This document shows positions 1-7,475 of a stretch of 23,195 nt of DNA, one piece after another (positions within the stretch are counted from its first letter, which is position 1; each line of letters begins with the position of its first letter). Origin of the DNA: DASQBT01 sp049578545. Lineage in GTDB: Bacteria > Pseudomonadota > Gammaproteobacteria > Burkholderiales > Thiobacillaceae. Both the position numbers and the translations under genes were made by a program. The notes below the pieces were generated by a model. It was not told the DNA's origin. It ran no database searches and saw only the letters and a program-made list of their open reading frames with translations. The stretch lies in the NCBI GenBank assembly GCA_049578545.1, contig JBAUMF010000046.1, positions 1 to 23,195 of the forward strand, written 5' to 3'.

Positions 1-107
1 CAGTCGGCCAGTACCTGGCCGGGCTTGAGCAAGCCGGCCGCCGCAGCCACAGACAGGGCGCCAACGCCCGCCGTGCCTTTCAACACATTTCTACGCAGTG
101 CATTCAT
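1..107 (-). CDS. Tat-exported SoxY-like sulfur carrier, N-terminus only (partial)
   Basis: The gene starts with ATG at 107 and runs off the left edge, leaving 35 codons. A strong ribosome site (AAGGAG) lies 9 bases upstream. The visible peptide begins MNALRRNVLKG, continues through an alanine/glycine-rich hydrophobic stretch and ends in LLKPGQVLA. This is a twin-arginine type leader with an AxA-like cleavage site. That leader, especially the LLKPGQ(V/A)LA ending, resembles SoxY, the periplasmic protein that carries sulfur intermediates on a C-terminal cysteine during thiosulfate oxidation. It follows the pentaheme cytochrome gene by 46 bases on the same strand, so the two are probably cotranscribed from the sigma-54 promoter at 1713-1729. 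The mature protein is outside the window, so SoxY is a leader-based guess; another Tat substrate is possible. Confidence 0.55.
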   Translation of the reverse strand, partial: MNALRRNVLKGTAGVGALSVAAAAGLLKPGQVLAD

Positions 108-153
108 GAACGGTTATCTCCTTCTGAGTGGTTAATGACACTTTCATGGCACC

Positions 154-1659
154 TTAACGGATCGCCACGTTATTCCCTTCCGCCTTTGCCGACTTAAGAT
201 CTGCCGCGCTGTAATCGCGCGTCAGCTCTTTCATCACCACTATTGGAACAGTGAGCTTGCCCTCACCCAGCAGCTCGTCTGCAACAGCCTGGGCATAGGA
301 CTGGTAATTCAGCTTGGCATAAACCCTGAAGCTCTTTGCTCCATCCGGAAGGCGGAAGGCATACACGCCATAACGGAACCCCTTGGGCGGGATTGTGTTC
401 TGGTAATCGAAGCTCGCGATCTCCCAGGGATTGATGGTGGGCTTGCCATCCTTGTCAACCGAGCGGTTGGTGAAGGTGATGGCATCAGCTGGCAGATGGT
501 TGTCTTTCGCCACGCCCGAATTCAGCAGCACGTTGCCCTGGTCATCCGTGACATTCACTTCCAGCCAGATCTGCCGGATGAAAGTGAGACTGGTGGGCAG
601 GTTGTGGCCGGCACGGGCATTGGTAACCTTGACCTTGAGCAGGTTGGCGCCGCCGTTGGCCGGAACGATCTCGAAATCCAGGTCAACCGCATTTTGCAGC
701 CGCTTCATCGCCTCGGCCTTGTTGGCCGACGCGCCTTTCACGCCAAGCGCTTCGGCAATGATGGTGTTGCCGCCGACGAAACCGTGATCATGCACCAGGT
801 CGCGTTTTGTGGGGGCGCCCATGCCGGCATAGCCGCCCAGACCATGGTTCTCCAGATCTCTCGCGGGCTTCATTTCATTGGCTACACGGATGGCGGTATC
901 AACTGGCACCATATGGCAATCCTGGCACTGGATGCCTTTCTGCGCGTAAGGGGATGTTTTCCATTCATCGTAGGTGTGCTCCACGGGGAAGCGGTTGTCA
1001 ATATGGAAGATGTTGTGACAGTTGGCACAAAATTCCGCCTTGCCATGCAGCTCGGAATACGCCGTCTCGTGGAAAGGCGACTTGGCGTCTTTCAGGGTGG
1101 CGCGCTTCACTTCCCCAGGCGACATGATGAACGACGCATTGCCGGGGTCGCCGATGGTGGTGTGTGCCGCTGTGGTTCCCGAAATGGTGTGGCATACATC
1201 ACAGGAAACGCCCTTGGCAGCAATTTCCGGAGCGGTAAAACCACCATGCTTGCCCAGCGAGGGGTCGAGTTTGACCGTACCGGTGGCGATGCCGATGGGC
1301 GTGTGACAACCGCCGCAATGGTTCAGTGTCTTGCCGCCGGTGGCCTTGTCTGCCAGAGCCCATTCTGCCTGGAAGACCGGATCCTGGAAGGCGTTGGCAT
1401 GCATGGAGGTACTCCAGCCTTTGTATTGGCGCGGGTGGCAGCCCATGCAGACTTTCGGATCCTGCCAGTTTTCAGGCATGGGTTTTGCCCCCCCGGACCC
1501 CATTTCCACCTCGAGAAAGGCGGGGTAATAAGGAAACGCGATGCCATCCCCGGCGATCGAAATGCCTGGAGTGGCGCTCAGCGCAATCAGGCTGGCCATC
1601 AATAACGCATAGGCGAGGTCGAAGCGATGGTGCCGGATGCAGTGAAACAGTTTCTTCAT
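154..1659 (-). CDS. Periplasmic pentaheme c-type cytochrome (cytochrome c554-like)
   Basis: A 501-residue exported multiheme cytochrome, expected to transfer electrons or reduce a small substrate in the periplasm. Residues 1-36 form a Sec signal peptide (basic start, hydrophobic stretch, ATPGISIAG). Five CXXCH heme sites are visible: CMGCH (71-75), CGGCH (115-119), CDVCH (153-157), CANCH (211-215) and CQDCH (245-249). The first sits in a CHPRQYKGW..SMHANA context typical of the cytochrome c554/c-prime family. The C-terminal half (about 330-480) has no heme and looks like a beta-sandwich containing ARAGHNLPTS, a GHxxPT motif seen in related multiheme proteins. The start is secure: AGGAGG lies 7 bases upstream. 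Transcription probably starts at the -24/-12 promoter at 1713-1729, with the activator encoded just upstream. The SoxY-like partner suggests a role in sulfur-compound oxidation, but the substrate is not known from sequence. Confidence 0.85.
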   Translation of the reverse strand: MKKLFHCIRHHRFDLAYALLMASLIALSATPGISIAGDGIAFPYYPAFLEVEMGSGGAKPMPENWQDPKVCMGCHPRQYKGWSTSMHANAFQDPVFQAEWALADKATGGKTLNHCGGCHTPIGIATGTVKLDPSLGKHGGFTAPEIAAKGVSCDVCHTISGTTAAHTTIGDPGNASFIMSPGEVKRATLKDAKSPFHETAYSELHGKAEFCANCHNIFHIDNRFPVEHTYDEWKTSPYAQKGIQCQDCHMVPVDTAIRVANEMKPARDLENHGLGGYAGMGAPTKRDLVHDHGFVGGNTIIAEALGVKGASANKAEAMKRLQNAVDLDFEIVPANGGANLLKVKVTNARAGHNLPTSLTFIRQIWLEVNVTDDQGNVLLNSGVAKDNHLPADAITFTNRSVDKDGKPTINPWEIASFDYQNTIPPKGFRYGVYAFRLPDGAKSFRVYAKLNYQSYAQAVADELLGEGKLTVPIVVMKELTRDYSAADLKSAKAEGNNVAIR

Positions 1660-1712
1660 GAATCGTCCTCCTGGTCAGTTTGTCGCGCGATTGCGTTCTA
1701 GGTTCAAGTCTT

Positions 1713-1729
1713 TAGCAGATTACGTACCA
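1713..1729 (-). promoter_or_regulatory. Sigma-54 (-24/-12) promoter of the pentaheme cytochrome gene
   Basis: On the minus strand the sequence TGGTACGTAATCTGCTA matches the sigma-54 consensus TGGCACG-N4-TTGCT closely. The invariant GG and GC are separated by exactly 10 bases. Transcription would begin near 1703, giving a leader of about 44 bases before the ATG at 1659. A sigma-54 activator gene lies directly upstream on the same strand, and inverted repeats lie at enhancer distance, which strengthens the call. It is a pattern match only. Confidence 0.75.
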
Positions 1730-1788
1730 GCACATACGAAGAAACAACTCGTTGATTTGTAATAACTAACGAGAATGCCCAAGTGACG

Positions 1789-1841
1789 TGGCAGACTGCC
1801 AGTCATTGACACTGGCAGACTTTGGCAGTGCGGTCTGGCAT
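1789..1841. promoter_or_regulatory. Upstream activator sites (TGGCAG inverted and direct repeats)
   Basis: This stretch repeats the hexamer TGGCAG or its close form at 1789, 1813, 1823 and 1836 (TGGCAT), with the complement CTGCCA at 1796. Two clear dyads result: TGGCAG-A-CTGCCA at 1789-1801, and a perfect 8-base inverted repeat, CTGCCAGT (1796-1803) facing ACTGGCAG (1811-1818) with a 7-base spacer. The centre of the second dyad (1807) lies about 104 bases upstream of the inferred start near 1703, the usual enhancer distance for sigma-54 activators. The obvious candidate to bind it is the activator whose stop codon (1846) is immediately adjacent. Confidence 0.65.
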
Positions 1842-1845
1842 AAGT

Positions 1846-3189
1846 CTAGACCTTGACATCTATCTCCTTGAGGCGGCGGTAGAGCGTGCGCTCGCTGATC
1901 TTGAGGGCTTTGGCGGTCCAGCGGCGATTCCCGCGGAAGTGTGCGAGCGTATGCCGGATGAGTTCGGATGTAATCGCTTGGGTGGAGGTGTCGCAGGCGT
2001 GGGCTTCAAATTCGTGTTCGCGCGCTGCCATTTCACGGTCCAGGGCAGGGTCGGTATGGCGAATTTCGTCCGGCAAGTGCCTGGGTTCAATGATACCGCC
2101 GCGTGCCAGCAAAGCGCCGCGCTCCAGAATATTCTTCAGTTCGCGCATGTTGCCGGGATAGTCGTAGCGTCTGAGCAGATCGAGTGCGGCGGGACTGATG
2201 GTGGCCGCATGTTTGCCCATGATCTTGCGCGAGAGGAAATGCTGCACCAGTTCGGGAATGTCCTCACGCCGGTGGCGTAGCGGCGGTATCTCCACCTGCA
2301 TGCAGTTGATGCGGTAATACAGGTCGGCACGGAACAATCCCTGTTCCACCAGCACTTTGAGTTCGCGGTTGGTCGCGACAATCAGGCGGAAATCGGTCTT
2401 GATTTCCTTGGTGCCGCCGAGGCGGCGAAAGCTGTGTGTTTCCAGCACGCGCAGGAACCTGGCCTGAATCGATACCGGCATTTCGCCGATTTCGTCAAGA
2501 AACAGCGTGCCTTTGTGCGCCAACTCGACCAGGCCTTTCTTCATACCGACGCAGCCAGTGAATGCACCGTGTTCGTGGCCGAACAATTCGTTGGCGAACA
2601 GGTCCTCGGTGAACTGGGTGCAATCCACGGTCACCAGTTCTCCGCTTGCACGTGAGGATTTTCGGTGAATGAACTGCGCGGCCAGTTCCTTGCCGGTACC
2701 GGTCTCGCCATGAATCAGCACCGGCGCATCCGTGCCGGCCACCATGCACATGTTGTCCAGTACATGGGTAAACGACGGGCAGCAGCCAATCATTTTCTCC
2801 TCGTCAAACACGAGGTCGGATTCCTTGATGATCAGGCACATGGCTTCGCCCATATACAGCAGCTTGCCATTGTCATCGAACACCGGACTGCCATTGATGG
2901 CGACATATTCTGGCGCATGGTTGCGATCGATATGGCGGTGGATGACCTGCATAGGTTCCTGTGTTCTGAATACTCTGGCCAGCGGGCATTCCTCGCCATT
3001 GATGTCGCAGGTGTGCTCGCTCTTGTGCGAGACCTCATGACATTTCATTCCGACAATATCGGAGGGGGCCAGATGGGTATATGTTTCGGCGTATTTCTGG
3101 TTGCAGGCGACGATGGTGTAGTGCTCGTCCACCAGCGCAAACGGTTCGGGATTTGTTTCGACCAGGCTCTGGATTAGCTTCTTGTCCAT
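1846..3189 (-). CDS. Sigma-54-dependent transcriptional activator with cysteine-rich PAS sensor domain
   Basis: An enhancer-binding protein of 447 residues (ATG at 3189) with order PAS sensor, AAA+ ATPase, Fis-type helix-turn-helix. The PAS domain (about 5-125) carries C50-H51, H55, C61 and C68 in the segment CHEVSHKSEHTC...CPL, which could bind a metal, cluster or cofactor. The ATPase shows Walker A GETGTGKE (about 161-168), Walker B GTLFLDEIGE, and the sigma-54 contact loop GAFTGC (about 208-213) in place of the usual GAFTGA. The C-terminus (GNRRWTAKALKISERTLYRRLKEI) is a Fis-like DNA-binding helix pair. There is no receiver domain, so it probably senses a ligand or redox state directly. 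It ends just before the TGGCAG dyads and most likely controls the cytochrome/SoxY-like unit. A GTG at 3222 would add 11 residues; ATG is preferred because MDKKLIQSLVETNPEPFALV is a natural PAS start. Neither start has a clear ribosome site. Confidence 0.9.
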   Translation of the reverse strand: MDKKLIQSLVETNPEPFALVDEHYTIVACNQKYAETYTHLAPSDIVGMKCHEVSHKSEHTCDINGEECPLARVFRTQEPMQVIHRHIDRNHAPEYVAINGSPVFDDNGKLLYMGEAMCLIIKESDLVFDEEKMIGCCPSFTHVLDNMCMVAGTDAPVLIHGETGTGKELAAQFIHRKSSRASGELVTVDCTQFTEDLFANELFGHEHGAFTGCVGMKKGLVELAHKGTLFLDEIGEMPVSIQARFLRVLETHSFRRLGGTKEIKTDFRLIVATNRELKVLVEQGLFRADLYYRINCMQVEIPPLRHRREDIPELVQHFLSRKIMGKHAATISPAALDLLRRYDYPGNMRELKNILERGALLARGGIIEPRHLPDEIRHTDPALDREMAAREHEFEAHACDTSTQAITSELIRHTLAHFRGNRRWTAKALKISERTLYRRLKEIDVKV

Positions 3190-3613
3190 GCGTGTTACAG
3201 GATGCCGTAGGAATGCGAGCACACAGTATCATGTTGAAGCATTGGAGTGCAAAGGACTGCGCATTTTCCATGGGACTTAACGGGCAAGACGTACTTAACC
3301 CTTTGCGACGCAGGTCGCCTGTAGCTCTCTTTCACCATTGCATCGACGAGTTTGAATGCATTTGATGACGCGTGTGACGCCTCCAACATAGTCCATGCGT
3401 CCTTCGCGCGATGCCTTTCCGCGTTGTGCGCGGCGCTACTGTCTCTCGCGGTGGCTGTCCATACCCTGGGGGATGGCGCCTCTGGATGGGGCAGGTCACG
3501 TAGGCCGTCAACTTCCTGGGCTGCGCATCGTTGATCGTCCGTTCCAGGGCCTTTGGCGCGACAGGATTCCCAGCGGTTTCGCGCTTGCATCCATCTTTGA
3601 AACAGAAACGGAA
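3190..3613. other. Intergenic region between activator and lipoprotein genes
   Basis: Open frames exist here but none has protein-like composition, a ribosome site or family motifs. The only structure noted is a short hairpin GCGAC-GCAG-GTCGC at 3305-3318 with no T-run after it. The promoter of the activator should lie in the right-hand part of this stretch, but I could not define it. Confidence 0.4.
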
Positions 3614-4165
3614 TCAGCCGGGCAGGTTCAGAGTGAAGATGTTTCCCAGCGCCTGCCGGATTTCCGCCACGGTCAAATACCGCTTTATAGGCGTGTAGTT
3701 TTGATTGCTCTGACAGGTCATCAGCAATACATTGGGTTGGGCATCCGAATGAAGAAAGAACTCGGTCTTGTAATAGTAGTTGGTGGGTCCTGCGGAATCG
3801 CTGCCCATGCTCACCCGCATCAGTCCCCCGTTGGGAACTGATTCATCGCGCGCAATGGTGCTGTTGCTGCGCCGCACCTGAGTGACGCTGAACTCGCCTG
3901 TTTGCACCCGCTGCGGCCCCTCAGCCACCGTGGAAACTTCGAAAATGCAGTAGGGGTCCTGCTCCTGGACGCCGTTGCGCGCGACCACCTGGCCGTACTG
4001 CAGGCGGACGGTGGCAGAATCGGGAGGGATCTCCAGGGGCTGGTTCAGAATCAGGCGGACACCGTTTGGAAACCGGTAGTAGGGCGAATCTATCCCGTAT
4101 CCGCCGGTCGTCTCACAGCCGGCCAGGACAAATAACAGAACAAGATAGCGGGAAAGTCTATTCAT
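3614..4165 (-). CDS. Predicted outer-membrane or periplasmic lipoprotein of unknown function
   Basis: A 183-residue protein starting at ATG 4165, chosen because AAGGGG lies about 9 bases upstream; a TTG at 4186 would add 7 residues. The N-terminus MNRLSRYLVLLFVLAGC is a lipoprotein signal with lipobox LAGC, so lipidation is expected at Cys17. The mature part contains YYRFPNGVRLILNQPLEIPPDSATVRLQYGQVV, a central segment ending in DPYCIFEV with one cysteine, and a late MTCQ cysteine that could pair with it. It looks like a small conserved beta-rich proteobacterial lipoprotein, but I cannot name a family. It stands alone, with intergenic stretches on both sides. Confidence 0.75.
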   Translation of the reverse strand: MNRLSRYLVLLFVLAGCETTGGYGIDSPYYRFPNGVRLILNQPLEIPPDSATVRLQYGQVVARNGVQEQDPYCIFEVSTVAEGPQRVQTGEFSVTQVRRSNSTIARDESVPNGGLMRVSMGSDSAGPTNYYYKTEFFLHSDAQPNVLLMTCQSNQNYTPIKRYLTVAEIRQALGNIFTLNLPG

Positions 4166-4599
4166 GACGCGGATCCCCTTAGGCAATCAATCCATTTCAT
4201 GACTGATCATCGCTCTAGCTTAGCCCGGGTTGCCTGGGCCGCAAAGTCCATTGCCACTTTTTGGGTTATTACCCTGATTGTTTACTGGCAACACTGTCGT
4301 CAACCTGTTGATATGACCTGATTCTGCTGACTGAAGTTGTGAAAAATCAATGAGGTAGAAGGCATAGTTCGCAGAAAGGAACAGGTTAAGGCTTGGAACC
4401 CTTTTGCAAAAAAGCGTTCTGCAACCCGACTGAAAGGGCATATTTTTGGGCACTTGAGGCAGCTAATACAGATCATGTGTGGTTACAGGCATTGGTGTAC
4501 CGGCGTGTCGATTACAATCACCTGGTCGCTTGTCTTGTCGCATGGCCCTGTGCCCAACTGGTCAAATAAAACCTCGGCTCGTCTGCCATCATCGCCTTC
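4166..4599. other. Intergenic region upstream of the ABC exporter genes
   Basis: This divergent intergenic stretch separates the lipoprotein gene (minus) from the ABC genes (plus). Its main content is repeat copy A (4287-4465, listed separately). The part from 4475 to 4599 should hold the ABC operon promoter, but I saw no convincing -35/-10 pair and no strong ribosome site before the ATG at 4600. A 77-codon minus-strand frame covering the repeat is not considered a gene. Confidence 0.4.
4287..4465 (+). repeat. Diverged interspersed repeat, copy A
   Basis: This segment is collinear with a second one at 11991-12165. Shared blocks include CTGTTGATA (4305 here, 12002 there), AAATCAATGAG (4344 and 12041) and GTTAAGGCTTG (4385 and 12080). 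Block-to-block spacing is 39/39 and 41/39 bases. Similarity continues more weakly to TATTT..GGGCA-TTGNGGC near 4441-4460. Both copies are in the same orientation and lie in intergenic DNA. No transposase or clear terminal inverted repeats were seen, so the class of element is unknown. Confidence 0.6.
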
Positions 4600-5526
4600 A
4601 TGCACCCAATCATTTCGGTATCGAACCTCTCCAAGATCTATGCGTCCGGATTCCATGCCCTCAAGAGCATCAATCTGGAAATTCGGCACGGCGAGATCTT
4701 TGCCCTGCTTGGCCCGAACGGCGCGGGAAAGACCACGCTGATCAGCGCGATTTGCGGGATAGTCAATCCGACAGAAGGGGCCATCCTGGTAAACGGCCAT
4801 GACATCGTGCGCGATTACCGTGCCGCGCGATCCATGATCGGCCTCGTGCCCCAGGAACTGACGACTGATGCATTCGAAACAGTCTGGGCGGCTGTGTCTT
4901 TCAGTCGTGGATTGTTCGGCAAGCCAAAAAATCCAGGCCACATCGAAAAGGTGCTCAAGGCACTCTCCTTGTGGGACAAGAAGGACAGCAGAATAATGAC
5001 GCTTTCCGGCGGCATGAAACGCCGGCTGCTGATTGCGAAGGCACTCTCGCACGAGCCACAGGTACTGTTTCTCGACGAGCCTACCGCAGGCGTTGACGTC
5101 AATCTGCGGCGGGACATGTGGCAATTGGTGCGCTCGCTCAAGGCGACTGGCGTAACCATCATCCTGACGACTCATTACATTGATGAGGCCGAGGAGATGG
5201 CCGACCGGGTAGCGGTGATCAACCGGGGCGAGATCATTGTCGTGGAAAACAAGGTCGATCTGATGCGCAAGCTGGGCAAGAAACAGTTGACCCTGCAGTT
5301 GTCAGAGAAGCTGCATGTTGTTCCGGCCGCACTTGCCGGCTACCAGCTGGAGCTTTCGAGCGATGGATCCGCGTTAACCTATACCTACGATGTGCAGGGC
5401 CAGCGAACTGGCATCGTCGCGCTGCTGAAAGATCTGGATGAGGCGGGCATTGTGTTCAGCGACCTGCAAACGACAGAGAGCTCACTTGAAGACATATTCG
5501 TCGGACTGCTTGGAGACGGGCAATGA
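4600..5526 (+). CDS. ABC-2 type exporter, ATP-binding subunit (YadG/CcmA-like)
   Basis: A 308-residue ATPase that would power an ABC-2 exporter at the inner membrane. It has the standard motifs in order: Walker A GPNGAGKTT (about 39-47), Q-loop VPQE, signature LSGGMKRR (about 135-142), Walker B VLFLDEPTAGVD (about 154-165) and the H-loop histidine in THYIDEAE. A C-terminal extension of about 80 residues after the core (from roughly 225) is usual in this subfamily. The stop overlaps the start of the permease gene (ATGA, 5523-5526), so the pair is translationally coupled. The arrangement matches the yadG/yadH pair of gammaproteobacteria and many drug, polysaccharide or lipid exporters. The substrate cannot be read from sequence. 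Confidence 0.93.
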   Translation: MHPIISVSNLSKIYASGFHALKSINLEIRHGEIFALLGPNGAGKTTLISAICGIVNPTEGAILVNGHDIVRDYRAARSMIGLVPQELTTDAFETVWAAVSFSRGLFGKPKNPGHIEKVLKALSLWDKKDSRIMTLSGGMKRRLLIAKALSHEPQVLFLDEPTAGVDVNLRRDMWQLVRSLKATGVTIILTTHYIDEAEEMADRVAVINRGEIIVVENKVDLMRKLGKKQLTLQLSEKLHVVPAALAGYQLELSSDGSALTYTYDVQGQRTGIVALLKDLDEAGIVFSDLQTTESSLEDIFVGLLGDGQ

Positions 5527-6284
5527 ACATGTACGCGGTGCGCGCGATCTACAGGTTTGAAATGGCCCGCACCGGAAGGACGCTGCTGCAGAGCATCATT
5601 TCTCCGGTGATTTCGACGTCCCTCTATTTCGTCGTCTTTGGTACCGCGATCGGCTCCCGCATTACCGAGATCAACGGGATCAGCTATGGCGCATTCATCG
5701 TGCCCGGACTGATCATGCTGTCGCTTTTGACGCAGAGCATCTCGAACGCATCGTTCGGAATCTACTTCCCGAGATTCACTGGAACCATCTACGAACTTCT
5801 GTCGGCGCCGGTTTCCTATGTCGAGATCGTGATGAGCTATGTTGGCGCGGCCGCAACGAAATCGATCATCCTTGGCCTGATCATCCTGGCGACGGCCGGC
5901 CTGTTCGTGCCACTCCAGATCATCCACCCATTCTGGATGATGTTGTTCCTCGTGCTCACTGCAGTCACCTTCAGTCTCGTCGGCTTCATCATCGGCATCT
6001 GGGCCGATGGCTTCGAGAAGCTGCAGCTCGTTCCGCTTCTGATCATCACGCCGCTGACTTTTCTTGGCGGCAGCTTTTATTCCATCGATATCCTGCCGCC
6101 TTTCTGGCAGAAGGTCACTCTGTTCAATCCCGTCGTGTATCTGATCAGCGGCTTCCGCTGGAGTTTCTACGGGATCGCCGATGTGGGTGTTGCAGTCAGC
6201 CTGACCATGACCGCGGTCTTTCTGGCGATTTCCCTGGCGATCATTGCGTGGATTTTCAAGACGGGATACCGGCTCAAGAACTAG
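5523..6284 (+). CDS. ABC-2 type exporter, permease subunit (YadH-like)
   Basis: A 253-residue integral membrane protein, the usual size for an ABC2_membrane permease. About six hydrophobic segments are visible, including ISPVISTSLYFVVFGTAIG, the stretch after GAFIVPGLIMLSLL, IILGLIILATAGLFV, FWMMLFLVLTAVTFSLVGFIIG, LLIITPLTFLGGSFYSI and the C-terminal AVFLAISLAIIAWIF. The sequence PLTFLGGSFYSIDILPPFWQKVTLFNPVVYLI before the last helix is characteristic of the family. It starts inside the ATPase stop codon, so both are made in step. A long imperfect hairpin follows immediately downstream (6286-6360). Confidence 0.93.
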   Translation: MNMYAVRAIYRFEMARTGRTLLQSIISPVISTSLYFVVFGTAIGSRITEINGISYGAFIVPGLIMLSLLTQSISNASFGIYFPRFTGTIYELLSAPVSYVEIVMSYVGAAATKSIILGLIILATAGLFVPLQIIHPFWMMLFLVLTAVTFSLVGFIIGIWADGFEKLQLVPLLIITPLTFLGGSFYSIDILPPFWQKVTLFNPVVYLISGFRWSFYGIADVGVAVSLTMTAVFLAISLAIIAWIFKTGYRLKN

Positions 6285-6285
6285 T

Positions 6286-6360
6286 GGGCCAGAAATCGCT
6301 GTTCTCCATGGACCGACATGCGAACTGGAAGGCATGCATAGCAAGCACAGCGATTGGCCC
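6286..6360 (+). other. Long imperfect hairpin between permease and peroxidase genes
   Basis: GGGCCA (6286-6291) and ATCGCTGT (6295-6302) pair perfectly with ACAGCGAT-TGGCCC (6347-6360). This makes a 14-bp stem with a 3-base bulge (GAA). The 44-base loop contains an inner CATGC...GCATG stem. It begins one base after the permease stop and ends 47 bases before the peroxidase start. No T-run follows, so it may be an RNA-processing or attenuation structure rather than a simple terminator. Confidence 0.5.
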
Positions 6361-6407
6361 GTTTGGTGGTAATGTTCTGTAGCTTTCGCTGCCAACGGAG
6401 AAACGGT

Positions 6408-7475
6408 ATGAACCATCGCAATTTCTTACGCCTGCTATACACATTCAGCATGATGGCAGCGATTATCGGATGTCCCGTATTAGCCGCTGACGATCACAAC
6501 GCCACGCTTCAACAGGCACAGGCACTGTTCAAGCCCTTGCCTCAGAACATGGGCACCGGGGATTACCCGGTAGTGCCCGAGCGGGTTGCTCTCGGCGGAA
6601 TGCTGTTCTTCGACCCACGCATCTCCCTCGATGGCACCGTCAGTTGCGCGCGCTGTCACCTGCCATCGCTTTATGGTACCGACGGATTGGCCAAGGCGAT
6701 TGGTGTCAAGGATCGGGAGAATCCACGGAACGCGCCCACAGTTCTAAACGCGGCGCTGCAATTCGTCGCCCACTGGCGCGGTGATCGCAAGAACGTGGAG
6801 GATCAGGCGACCAAGGCACTGATCGGCCCGCCCAGCTTTGGACAACCGGATTTCACCACCGCCATGACCCGGATCAAGGCCATCAACGAATACCCTGACT
6901 TGTTCCACAAGGCTTTTCCCGATGCCCAGGATCCAATCACCCCGGAGAACTGGGGCCTGGCCATTGGCGCCTATGAACGGACCCTGGTTACACCGTCGCC
7001 CTTCGACGCCTACCTCAAGGGTGACGTCCACGCCCTCTCGCCCCAAGCTGAGGCTGGTCTGCAGAAGTTCATGGCCATCGGCTGCAGTTCGTGCCACAAC
7101 GGTGTCGGTATAGGTGGCGGCATGTACCAGAAATTTGGCCTGGTCGAGGACTACTGGCTTGCCACTGGCAGTAAAAAGATCGACCTCGGGCGGTTTGACG
7201 TAACGAAGGATCCGGGCGACAAGTATATTTTCAAGGTGCCGAGCCTGCGCAACGTGGCAATGACCGCGCCCTATTTTCACGACGGCTCGGCAGCCACCTT
7301 GCCACAGGCCGTGCGCATCATGGCCCGCGTGCAGCTGGGACTGAAGCTGGACGACCGCGAGGTGCGTGACATCGTCTCATTTCTGGATAGCTTGACTGGC
7401 CCTTTGCCGGCGAATTTCTCCACTGTTCCCGTGTTGGCTCCCGGCGCATTCGGCGCAAGTAGCCAGTCACCATGA
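6408..7475 (+). CDS. Periplasmic diheme cytochrome c peroxidase (CcpA/MauG family)
   Basis: A 355-residue protein starting at ATG 6408, with GGAG 7 bases upstream; a TTG at 6354 is less likely. Residues 1-26 are a Sec signal ending CPVLA-ADD. Two heme sites, CARCH (80-84) and CSSCH (226-230), lie in the two cytochrome domains of bacterial diheme peroxidases, which reduce hydrogen peroxide with electrons from small cytochromes. Family landmarks include LFFDPRISLDGTVSCARCH, RNAPTVLNA, the segment FKVPSLRNVAMTAPYFHDGS, and Met305 in IMARVQLG, the likely distal ligand of the high-potential heme. The usual FWDGR...NPxEM segment is altered here to HWRGDRKNVEDQATKALIGPP, so this may be a divergent subgroup. 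It is the second heme protein of the window but is not in an operon with the first. Confidence 0.88.
   Translation: MNHRNFLRLLYTFSMMAAIIGCPVLAADDHNATLQQAQALFKPLPQNMGTGDYPVVPERVALGGMLFFDPRISLDGTVSCARCHLPSLYGTDGLAKAIGVKDRENPRNAPTVLNAALQFVAHWRGDRKNVEDQATKALIGPPSFGQPDFTTAMTRIKAINEYPDLFHKAFPDAQDPITPENWGLAIGAYERTLVTPSPFDAYLKGDVHALSPQAEAGLQKFMAIGCSSCHNGVGIGGGMYQKFGLVEDYWLATGSKKIDLGRFDVTKDPGDKYIFKVPSLRNVAMTAPYFHDGSAATLPQAVRIMARVQLGLKLDDREVRDIVSFLDSLTGPLPANFSTVPVLAPGAFGASSQSP

Noticed and set aside
496..1605. 369-codon plus-strand open frame
   Set aside because: It is antisense to the pentaheme cytochrome, whose heme motifs, signal peptide and ribosome site prove the minus strand codes. The plus frame has no family features.
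3305..3318. Short GC hairpin as a terminator
   Set aside because: The 5-bp stem has no T-run on either strand and lies upstream, not downstream, of the nearest gene ends.
4220..4453. 77-codon minus-strand frame
   Set aside because: It coincides with repeat copy A. The matching frame in copy B has an in-frame stop, so conservation is at DNA level, not protein.
5385..6416. 343-codon minus-strand open frame
   Set aside because: It is a high-GC shadow of the ABC ATPase end and permease, rich in Asp/Arg/Gln/His repeats typical of antisense translation.
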